A stretch of 35,470 nt of DNA from Heterotrichella gracilis (Eukaryota > Sar > Xanthophyceae > Tribonematales > Xanthonemataceae), in NCBI GenBank assembly GCA_032358255.1, contig JAULBX010027628.1, forward strand, positions 1 to 35,470, in the 5' to 3' direction. Shown piece after piece: positions 11,501-19,753 of this stretch (position 1 is its first letter; every line of letters begins with the position of its first letter). The notes under the pieces are model-generated. The model saw nothing but the letters and a program-made list of their open reading frames with translations. It did no database searches and was not told the origin of the DNA. The translations under genes and the position numbers were made by a program.

Positions 11501-14500
11501 GCCGCACACATTCACCCTCTGCAGGGCGTTTGCTTCCAGTGGCGCATGCGCACAGTGCAACCCGGGGTACATGCTCTACCAGACGCCAATCATAGGCAAG
11601 ACCCTATTCAAAGCAGTGCACCCCCTGCCACTCAACCTGGCCAACACACAATGCAAGAGCTGCGCAACGCATGGCAGGTAGGTGGTTTTTTGATGCAGTT
11701 TAAGTTTTAACAAAGCCATACACACCAGGGCTATAGCAAACTACCAAAACCTCAAACCCTAACCCACAGGTGCGCCCAGTGTGACTCCACCAAGGGCTGC
11801 ACCTCCTGCCCCGCCAATTCCCTGATGGTTCTCGACCTCAACAATACCCTACTAGGGTCCCAGGTGTGCCGCAGCTGCCAGGAGGTGCTAGGGTGCGAGG
11901 AGTGCAACGGGAAGACAGGGTGCACCAGCGCATGCCCAGGTGAGAGAAGCGGGTTTGGGTGATGGGAAGGAATGGGAGTGGATATCATGAGTGCGTTATA
12001 ACATCAAGTGAGATTAAACTGTAAATACACTTGTTTAAGATATGAGTATGTGACTGTTTTCTTGCCCCTCCACCATCTCACCCTGTCTTTCCTTTTCTTT
12101 TTCTTTTTGGCTATTATAACAATGCAACTGCTGTTTAATTATGCATCTGTTTAGCATGTCAACCCTACTTTTCTTTGATGATTTGTATCACGCTATATAG
12201 TATGTATCGTTCACTACACCTTCATGTGTTCACGCATGTCCACCCCATGTGTGCAGCCAACACCTATTCCGCCACTGTCACCACCTCCAACAAAGCCAAC
12301 CCCCCTTTGGCCGGCCTCAAGGCATGCGCACCCCTGCCCAACAATCTTTGTGCATCCTCCGACCCAAAGACTGGCTGCACCGCTTGCGGCGAGGGTGCCA
12401 GACTGACTCAGGCGGCCTATTGGGGCCCCTCCCACCCGCTACATCACCGCCTATTTGAAGTCCTCCCAGAGCCAGTGCGTGGGCTGCGACTTTTGGCGCC
12501 TCTGCGCCACCTGCGATGACACAGGCAGCTGCCTCACATGCCCCAATGGCACATCGCTCATTGGCGGCGACCTTGGAACCAGCCAGGCGCGCTGCAGCCG
12601 AAAGGGATCTGAATGCGCGCAGAAGGTGAGCGGGTCTATACAGTTTAAACCTGTGCGTGTGTAGGAAAGCGGGTAGTGCTAGGCGCCACCGGTGCCCGTG
12701 CTGCAAAAGTAGCGTTCAAGACTGTGCAATTGGATTGGATTGGTGTCAGCAATTACAGCAATTGAATGCCGCATGAAAGGGTATATACTGAGCTTTTAGC
12801 TTTTAACCATTTGTCTTGTCAACGGCGGCAGCAGTGGCTCAGCAATCCTACACCCTAAACCATGCACCTGCCCGTCACACGTGTGCATGTGCAATCTGGC
12901 GACGACTGCGTCCCAGACCCTAAACCCTAAACCCCAGTACCCCAACCTGTTGCTGCTGAAGCCTGCCCGCCACGTGTGTGCAGTTTGGCGAGGGCTGCAT
13001 TGCTTGCGAATTCGATGGTTGCAACACCGTATCCCCAGCCCCTGCGGGGTACTATTACGGCATCGAAGTGTATGTTTACAAGGTGAAGTGCCCAGCCAAC
13101 TGCTTGTGTGAGAACTTTGCTGGGTGCTTGGGATGCAAGCCCGGCTCCCTCAAGCAAGTAGCCTTTGAGGATTATCCCGGTGGACGCTGCATCGCCGTCG
13201 CGGACCTGAAGTGTGCCAAGTCAGATGCCTACGGGTGCACGTCGTGCAAGAAGGGCTACTTCCTGAGAAATGTGCGCTCCCCGCCCACCTGCCTTACCTG
13301 TTTAGGGTGTATGGTGAACCCTAGGGTCCCTGCCTTTCCTGCTTTTCCTGCAATGCAATGCACCCTGCGTTTGTAGGCATCTGTGCGCTCCCTATCTTCC
13401 TTCCCTCACTTGGTAGGCCATCAGTCAAGCGTGCATGCGTCCTGCGTTGGTAGGCCCTAGTGTAGAGTTTGGGTAGGGCATCGGTGAACCCTAATACATC
13501 AGCTGTGTGCACCATCATGGAGTAAGTGGAGTGGCTTAACCACTTGTTTTCCCGGGATTGCATGCAGAGCCTCCCGGAGATTGCATGCAGAGCCTCCCAA
13601 GATGCACTCGGGATGCACTCGTAGTCAACACAGTTTCCAGTGGTATATATATATATATAGCCCCGCGGCACCACCAATGTTGACAGCTGGGCTTGTTTGT
13701 CACATTTGTTGACAATATGCCCCGCTGTCAACATTGGTGGTGCCGCAGGGCTATATATACACATACAGAAATACATACATCAGTGGAAACTCTGATATAT
13801 ATGCGTGCAGTAGAGTGTGCAACATCCCTTGTGTGAAGCCAAGAGAGGGGTTAGAGGGGTTGCCCTCCAAGGGATGAATGGCTCACTAGTGCACCCGCAT
13901 CTCCATGAGGCAAACCACGATGACAAACCCTCAACCCTACACGTTGGCATTCACTGCCCCATCGGCTGATGGATGCATTTGCTGGAGGGTAATCACGATG
14001 CTCCCCCGATATACACCCTAACCCCTAGACGTGTGCATGCAGGAGCGGAACTATGGCGGCCCATACATTAACGTGTGCCTGCCATGCCCCGCTGGCTGCA
14101 GCGGGGCCTGTGCGAAGAACAGCGGGTGTGGGAAATGCAAGGTGCGGTAGGTGCGGGGTCAGGGTTTACAATTTAGGGCGCTTTATGCTTCAGGCTTCAC
14201 CTTTCTGGGTATATCCTGGTAGGGTGTTCTTCAGGGTTATGGTTTAGGTTGATGCTGTGCTGCCTAGGCTCTGGCAGTTCTTAAGGTGCAGGTTTTAAAG
14301 TTCAGAGTTTGGGGTTTAACCTTGATGCTGTTCGGCTTTAGCTGGGGCGATCCCCATCTTCCATCAGGTCCAAGTGTGGGGAACATTGGATGTTGTGGTG
14401 TTCAAAGAGGTAGAGCTGTAGTGAACCAGTCACAGACATGGTTTACTCTACACCCTAGACCCATGATGTAGCCTAAACCCTAATATCTAAAGCCATGATG

Positions 14501-16756
14501 CAACCTACGCCCTGAACCCTACGCAATGTAGCCTTTGCTCGCCACTGGTGGTCATGACCATGATTCAGACAGGCACGAGACTCGATTTGAGGGTGACACA
14601 CGGCAGATTCGATGCATGTACAGACAAGGACAGCTACCTGCAGCTTGTTTGCTGTCTAGAACAATGCGCTCTGTGCATAAACCCTGAACCCTGATCTTGG
14701 TCTGGCACTCCTGGCTCTTGACGGGGTTGAAGTACCAAAATTCCTGGGGTATGCAAGGCTGGGACAAACGTGCCTCCAAGGCGAACCAAAGCAGTGATGG
14801 GTACCCTACTAGGGTCGACGTGGTTATTTTACAGTGGCTTTTGAGCACAGATGCCCTCCATAATGCGTGAAAGGATGCATGCAGGTCTCCTAAAAATCTG
14901 TATTTTTCGAGACTGGGAGTCGGCCGGGGGGATGACCGTGCAGGAATTTTTCAACTTTGGTGGCCAAATTCCAGTCGAAAATCGCTGAGGTGGTAGGGAA
15001 TGGAGCCTTGAAAACTTCTATCGCGGATTCAATCTTGCTTTAATAAAAGCCATGGCTAGCCAATACCAATGCTCCACAAACCCTAACCCCTCTACCTCAA
15101 CTCCACGCGTACCCCTTGGACCCCAACCCTTCTGCTACTTCCCCGCAGGCCGGCTACAGATCCATACACCCTAAAACCCCACACTGTATTCCCTAAAACC
15201 CTGCACCCTAAAACCCTAACCCTTTTGCTGTAGGCTGGCTACGAATCCGTTGGCGTGCGATCGCCGTGGTCCGTTGAGGAGATCTATGAAGATGGATCAT
15301 ACCGATCATGCACCATCCCAGCCCCCGTACCCCCCACCACGTCCTGTGACCTCTACTCAGACAACCCCGGGGGCCTGTTGTTCCCTGCTGGGTACCAGAA
15401 GACTGATGGCTGTGCCGCCTGCCCAGGGGGTAATGGCTGCATTTCCTGCAGGCCGGGGTACTACATGTGAGTGCAGGCAGCTAGGGAACTAACTTAGTGG
15501 GGTTTGGGGTTGGGATTTAGGGTTGCTCCAAGAGCATCGGCTGCATTTCCTGCAAGCGGGGAACTATATGTGAATGCAGGCAGCTGAACCTGGAAGGGTT
15601 TGGTGCAGGTTAGGTTTAAGGTTTAGGATTGTTCTTGACCAGTTGAGGGGTTATGGTTTGGGTTGTCTTTGACCAGTCAAGGTTTGCAACCTCTCACACA
15701 AAGACGTCGTCAAACTGCAGTGCACTGTATACTACTGGCATGCCAACGTTTCCTGTGCAAGTGCATTGGCGCAGGTGGACCTATTAGTGCCTGCCAATAC
15801 CTGCGATTTCTTGTGATCATGTTGCTGCAATCGCCTGCGATCATCACCTCAATGGATGCAATAATCAATTGCGCAGGTGGACCAACAAGTGCCTGCCATG
15901 CAACATGTCCCCCGCTTCGACAACCACCACAGCGGCAGACTGCAAGATCCGCAAGTGTGTGGATGGCGAGGGCTGCAGCACGTGCACGCAGGGATACGTG
16001 CACATCCCCGGGAGCAAACCCAACGGCAAGAGATGGCTTCCTCCAACCTGCATAAAGTGCACTGTGCTAGGCATGGGCTGCACCGACTGCGATGTCACAA
16101 AGGTATACTTGCCTGATCATTACCTGCGATCACTGTGATGATGTTATTGCATTTACGTGTGATCATTACCTACAATAGATGCAGTTAACGCTTGCGATGC
16201 AGCAAAAGGGCTTGCCATGCAGAGATGACATTATGTGGTTTCGATTATCACCACTGTTGCAGCTCAGCATAAATGCAATCCCTTGTGATCACTTCTAATT
16301 GCTAGCGATCATGAGACCCAGAGCTGCCTGTTCCTATTCACTGACCAGATCCGCCTCCACATCAGAGAATCAACGTGAGGCTGAAATCACCAGTTGGCAA
16401 ATGACATACTGCTTGATGCTCTACAGGGCTGCAAGACCTGCCCCGAGGGGTTCTACAAGGCGCCAGGCAAACCCACAAGCTGCACCCCCTGCCCCACCGG
16501 CTGCAAAAAATGCGTGGATGGCAAGGGCTGTACGGAATGTGCGTCAAACTTCTTTGCAACAAACAATGCCGATTCCCGGGGCCACGCCGTGATGCAGTGC
16601 AATAGCTGCCCCCTGTATTTGGACTGCCTAGATTGCCACCCAACTAAAGGCTGTACCAAGTGCCCCGTGGGGATGAAGCTAGCCAAGGCAGCCCCTCGTT
16701 TTGGCGCCAAGCTGCTCGTTGGGCAGGACCTCACAATGATGTGCGTGGGCGCGTAG
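7782..16756 (+). CDS. Gene B: secreted Cys-rich repeat protein, 14 exons, frameshifted in exon 9
   Basis: Exons: 7782-7824, 8428-8596, 9041-9174, 9593-9778, 10098-10193, 10916-11090, 11525-11677, 11770-11939, 12257-12625, 12984-13271, 14043-14141, 15234-15466, 15877-16102, 16427-16756 (TAG). All introns are GT-AG, and positions and phases match gene C. The start ATG (7782) is aligned with that of C and sits in 'caacATGGC'. Exons 1-2 encode an Arg-Arg n-region and a Leu-rich core ('GLLLLLVVCHAGLG'), a signal peptide. The rest is CxxC modules: 'KCYSCTSDLHCPSAQRC' (exon 3), 'GLGCTLCGSGDILMQEL' (4), 'GCTSCPTGKYLGFSEDPRV' (6), 'KGCTSCPANSLMVLDLNNT' (8), 'GCTSCKKGYFLRN' (10), 'GCISCRPGYYM' (12), 'GMGCTDCD' (13). 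With the extra base in exon 9 ignored, the product is 889 residues; read literally it stops at 12519 after about 460. No membrane anchor is seen. Either a young pseudogene or a sequencing error in a G run. Function unknown; extracellular role inferred. Confidence 0.85.
9235..9400 (+). repeat. Echoes of exon 3 tail and exon 4 core in intron 3 (gene B)
   Basis: 9238-9284 resembles exon 3 positions about 9124-9180 ('gcagct.gacctgcactg.cccagtgcgc' then 'atgccatgtgcc'), about 115 bases downstream and followed by a telomere-like run. 9373-9392 ('ggggacatactcatgcagg') resembles the inside of exon 4 ('ggggacatcctcatgcagg'). Gene C has equivalent echoes in its intron 3 (about 27680-27830 and 27505-27535). 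Confidence 0.7.
9284..9320 (+). repeat. Interstitial telomere-like repeat (CCCTAAA/CCCTGAA)
   Basis: A run of CCCTGAA/CCCTAAA units in intron 3 of gene B. Similar short runs occur in most introns of the cluster, for example 8717-8755, 12918-12935, 22566-22582, 22784-22815, 23663-23702 and 25018-25046. The strand is fixed relative to the host gene: intron 3 carries the CCCTAAA strand in sense, intron 4 the TTTAGGG strand in both B and C. Confidence 0.85.
12257..12625 (+). other. Exon 9 of gene B with a 1-base frameshift near 12421-12425
   Basis: Up to 'QAAYW' the frame matches gene A and gene C. At 'tattggggcccctcccacc' (about 12418) one base too many is present compared with gene A's 'tactggccaccgcccacc'. 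The frame then reads SHPLHHRLFEVL and stops at 12519. Shifting back by one base restores 'PPTRYITAYLKSSQSQC' and an open frame through 'TGSCLTCPNGTSL' to the donor at 12625. No other lesion is visible in the gene. Confidence 0.8.
13272..14042 (+). other. Intron 10 of gene B with hairpin insertion and short tandem repeats
   Basis: Noncoding. It holds a 22-base direct duplication ('gattgcatgcagagcctccc', about 13556-13600), a 10-base one ('gatgcactcg'), a (TA)n tract, the long inverted repeat at 13631-13791, and CCCTAA-type repeats before the acceptor 'gtgcatgcag'. The copies in A (2208-3117) and C (23313-22496) lack the inverted repeat. Confidence 0.7.
13631..13791. mobile_element. MITE-like inverted repeat in intron 10 of gene B
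   Basis: The arms 13652-13687 and 13724-13759 (36 bases, starting TATATATAGCCC and ending TTGACAGC) are complementary with one mismatch. An outer pair ('agtttccagtg' near 13632 and 'cagtggaaact' 13781-13791) extends the symmetry after a short gap. The loop contains a second, weaker palindrome. Absence from the paralogous introns suggests a recent insertion. No coding capacity. Class unknown; the TA-rich flanks would fit a TA-targeting DNA transposon derivative, but this is inference. Confidence 0.6.
15139..15172 (+). repeat. Echo of the exon 12 acceptor (gene B)
   Basis: 'ccccgcag' + 'gccggctacagatcc' at about 15141-15163 copies the true acceptor and head of exon 12 ('gctgtag' + 'gctggctacgaatcc' from 15227), about 86 bases upstream. 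CCCTAAAACC repeats lie between. Confidence 0.75.
15539..15585 (+). repeat. Echo of the exon 12 tail and donor (gene B)
   Basis: It copies 15435-15482 ('ggctgcatttcctgca', 'ctaNatgtgaNtgcaggcagct') with small changes, 104 bases downstream and inside intron 12. It retains the donor-like GTGAATGCAG. Confidence 0.8.
15770..15870 (+). repeat. Tandem duplication before exon 13 (gene B)
   Basis: 'cgcag' + 'gtggacctattagtgcctgcca' at 15770 precedes the real exon start ('cgcag' + 'gtggaccaacaagtgcctgcca') by 102 bases. The spacer is the GATCA-rich block 'gtgatcatgttgctgcaat'. Confidence 0.8.
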
Positions 16757-17682
16757 AACCGAATGGGAAAGAAGCCAGGGTTGACCCGCAGCGGGTGAAG
16801 GAGATATTTTTGTGCAGTTTGGGACTGAAAGGACTCGGTACGTGTCTCTCCAAATTGTGAATCTGGAGATATCCAGTCCAAGTTCGCCGGTTTTGGTCGT
16901 GTATAAGGTTTGCACCATTGTAGCATTATTGCACTTGGCCATTGAATGAAAATCAAATTTTGGTGGTGACGAAGAAGGCTTGGGCTTGCTTGCTTGCATT
17001 GCAATATCATAATGGTTGGTCGATGCAACAAAGTTGAGCAGTGCCACAGGAAATTCCTTAAGCGACGCACCAACTCGAGAGCAGCTGCATTATTGCACTT
17101 TTTATACAACATGGCTTACATGGCTCCGAATGGTTATGTCAACTTGAGCATCTTTTACATCTTTGTGACAAGCTTGTTTTAATACTATGGCATATTCAAT
17201 ATGCCAATTTGTGCACATCTTGATAACATCATTGTATTCAATTTGTTCTAATTGTTAAACAATGAAGTTAGGTTCCGTTGGCAACCAAGGTCATTGGGTG
17301 TGGCCCAGTAATTATTCCCATACTACATGACATGTTTGAAACTATACGCTGCTACAAAGCAATACTTGCCAAGTGAAAATATAAGAGATAAATCTTGCTT
17401 AACCAAGAATTCGGATCCGAGTCTTTAATGAAAACATAATGTGATAATAATGATAAAAAATCAGTCCGCATATACCAAGTACCAAGTTGGCTGGCCAATT
17501 TGTTATCGTTAGGCCCGCCTCAACAATAGGGACGGCCCTATTACCATTGTGACTGTGAGGAAAATATCACAAAAGGCTGAGGCCAGACAAAATGTGCATG
17601 AATGACTGTGGTTTGTGTGTACTGGAAGTACTGTCCATGTCCATATGGGCGTATTCTATTATGATCCCAATCATATAAAATC

Positions 17683-17748
17683 AACTTTTAAGGCTACAGC
17701 AGCGTGGTCTTTTATGTAAAAGACCACGCAGTTGTAGCCTTTAAAGTT
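17683..17748. repeat. Long imperfect hairpin (32-base arms)
   Basis: The arms 17683-17714 and 17717-17748 pair over 32 positions with about four mismatches around a 2-base centre. The core 'gcgtggtctttta' / 'taaaagaccacgc' is perfect. It could be a MITE remnant, or a transcript-end or small-RNA hairpin between the convergent genes. Nothing in the sequence decides. Confidence 0.7.
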
Positions 17749-17779
17749 AACTTTATTAATGAACAACAGTGGGTATGAT

Positions 17780-17804
17780 CCTAACAGAGTCTGACTCTGT
17801 TAGG
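17780..17804. repeat. 12-base inverted repeat
   Basis: Perfect palindrome 'cctaacagagtc' T 'gactctgttagg' with a single-base centre, 31 bases right of the larger hairpin. Function unknown. Confidence 0.7.
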
Positions 17805-18104
17805 CAAAACAATCACAAGTAAATCACCCTGCATCATGCAGCGGTGTGCAACACATCATGCAGGTTTTACACACAATGCACTGTTTATTGTGTCACACGA
17901 GTCACTGCTGGTCGAGCCTACATGACCCAATGCCCCTTTCCCCCAGACGCGCATGGGCCTACACAGCCCCAAACCAAGCAAACTCGGTTTTCCAACTCCG
18001 CAATCCCCCCACTGTGTGACACATTAGTTCCTATATTCCTTAATAGCAAAAAAACATGTCTTTTTCCCGCTGCGGGTCATCCCAAGTTGCTTTCTTGTTC
18101 TGTT

Positions 18105-18437
18105 TTACGCGCTCACGCACATCATCGTGAGTTCCTGCCCTATGAGCAGTTTGGCGCCAAAACGAGGTGTTGCCTTGGCTAGCTTCATCCCCACGGGGCA
18201 CTTGGTGCAGCCCTTGGTGGGGTGGCAGTCGCCCAGGCAGTCCAAATACAGGGGGCAGCTGTTGCACTGCATCACTGCCTGGCCACCACCATCAAGGCCG
18301 TTTGTTGCAAAGAAGTTTGGCGCACATTCGGTGCAGCCCTTGCCATCCACGCACTTTTTGCAGCCGGTGGGGCAGGGGGCGCAGCTGGTGGGTGTGCCTG
18401 GTGTCTTATAATGCCCCTTGGGGCAAGTCTTGCAGCC
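18105..18437 (-). pseudogene. Fragment E: isolated exon 14 of the Cys-rich family
   Basis: The minus-strand frame from the acceptor 'ctctacag' (18438) to TAA (18105) has exactly the 333 bases of exon 14 in A, C and D and is fully open. It encodes 'GCKTCPKGHYKTPGTP' through 'CLGDCHPTKGCTKCPVGMKLAKA' to 'LTMMCVSA'. Upstream of it only scraps remain: the intron 13 sequence, the last roughly 20 bases of exon 13 with donor near 18727-18747 (eroded 'ACCGACTGCGATGCCACAAAG'-like text), and the end of exon 11 at about 18919-18965. Exons 12, most of 13 and 1-10 are absent. So this is a 5'-truncated copy, although the exon itself is undamaged and could still be spliced into another transcript. Confidence 0.8.
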
Positions 18438-18726
18438 CTGTAGAGCATCAAGCATCGTGTCAATTGCCGATCTGAGAATAAGGGGTGGTATGTTTAAGCC
18501 CTGGGTTGTTTTTTTCTCAGATGTCGAGGCGGAGCAAATCAATGAATAGGAACAGGCAGCTCTGGGTCTTACAATCCCTAGTGATTGCGCAATCTGACAA
18601 GTGATCGAATTGAATGGATCAGGCTTAACATGATATGCATCTATTGTGGTAATAAGTACATGTGATTGCAGCAATATGGTGAAAATGATAGCAGGCAATG
18701 GTCGGGCAGGCGCACCTTTGTGTCTT

Positions 18727-18965
18727 TGCAATTGGTTCCAGCATTCAATAAAGTGATGATCACAATGACCGCAGGGCAATGATTAGGCACAGGCTGGTTG
18801 GCCACCATCTGCCACACTGGAAACAGTGTCAGTTAAGCCTTGGCTCTAGGACTGGGGTGAGGCATACCCAGACATGCTAAACTGGCTTCAAAGCTGGAAA
18901 GCAAATAGTTACCCTGCACCTTGCAACTCCCACACCCGGTGTCCTCCACACAGGCCTCGCACAGC
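18727..18965 (-). pseudogene. Fragment E: remnants of exon 13 tail and exon 11 tail
   Basis: Around 18727-18747 the minus strand reads like the end of exon 13 followed by a GTGCGC donor. Around 18919-18965 it reads 'gcgaggcctgtgtggagg', 'caccgggtgtgggagttgcaag' and a GTGCAG donor, the end of exon 11 (close to the echo at 3282-3330 in gene A). The roughly 170 bases between include 18838-18913, which is repeated inverted at the right window edge. Exon 12 is missing, so a deletion joined the two parts. Confidence 0.65.
18838..18913 (-). repeat. Inverted copy of the sequence at the right window edge
   Basis: The reverse complement of 18838-18913 matches about 35393-35470 almost base for base ('tatttgctttccagctttg', 'gcatgtctgggtatgcctca', 'cagtcctagagccaagg'). 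One copy lies beside the exon 11 remnant of fragment E and the other beyond intron 11 of gene D in opposite orientation. Confidence 0.85.
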
Positions 18966-19753
18966 AAGAACAGTACAAACCCTCGCACGCCCATCCCCAA
19001 TGTGAGGCTTATGTTATCTTTCCCTGTGACTATTTCCACCCACAAGGCAATAAGCCGATGGTGGTTGGGAATGCCTTTTTGCTGAAGATGTAAAGGCCAC
19101 ATATGTACACCTTGAGGTTATGGCGTGGTCTGATCAACACCAGCCGCCAAGTATCAGGCATGAGTATGGGTGGAGTGGAAGGGTAGTATTTACCAATAGT
19201 TTCAAACCTGTTTAGGTGGCTAGCCTACTAATGTGCTACATGCAGTACTTGCAGGCATGCGTCATGGCCAAGAAGGTGTATCCGTAGAAGGTGCGCGCTT
19301 GCAAACCCCTTTTACAGTTACCCTTGCTTCACAGGGTTAAATGTGCACATTAGGAGGCAAACCCTAAACCCTAAACCCTATCATTGTAATTTACTTTATG
19401 ATGATAGTGAGGGAACGGAAGCTTGCTTCGTAGCTTTTTTTGAAAACTTTATCTGATAATAAAAGTTCAAAATAGGTATCCGAGTACGTGACACTGGTAC
19501 CAAAGTAATTGGTACACAACACATAATTATTATTATATTCACAAAGGAAAGAGTGAAAAGACTGAGCCAAGACAGGCTGGACAATGACTATGGCTTGTGC
19601 TCTGCTTGCAAATACTGGCCAGTCCATGGACCTAGACAGACCACGTAGACCACGTTGTTGTAACCTGGAAATTCACCCAATATACTCCGCAACTGCATGA
19701 AGTCATCCCTTCTACCCGCGGCGGCGTAACCCTAGTTCCTTCCCCGTTATATT
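18966..19753. other. Intergenic between E and the 3' end of C
   Basis: No gene supported. It has a telomere-like run at 19360-19380 (three CCCTAAA units, plus strand). From about 19440 it resembles, in blocks, the region 33180-33340 downstream of gene D: 'atctgatAatNNaagttca', 'ctagacagaccac.ttgttgt'. It is therefore the duplicated 3' flank of these minus-strand genes. Short open frames here have no family content. Confidence 0.6.

Larger units (their letters stand above)
16757..18104. other. Intergenic between convergent B and E
   Basis: No gene supported. The first roughly 90 bases match the 3' flanks of the other copies ('acccgcagcgggtgaa', 'tgtgcagtttggga'), a probable 3' UTR. The right end (about 17806-18104) resembles, inverted, the 3' flank of D ('aaaatcacaagt.ccctgcat', 33370-33400). 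The middle is AT-rich and holds two inverted repeats, listed separately. The long minus-strand open frame overlapping 16453-17112 is a shadow of exon 14 running on into UTR. Confidence 0.6.

Noticed and set aside
13272-13310. Read-through of exon 10 of B into 'VRSPPTCLTCLGC'
   Set aside because: It adds cysteines in B only; A and C lack them and all three have a GTGCGC donor directly after 'FLRN'.
16453-17112. Long minus-strand open frame (219 codons)
   Set aside because: Antisense shadow of the GC-rich exon 14 continuing into the 3' flank. Similar antisense frames appear at every copy of exon 14.
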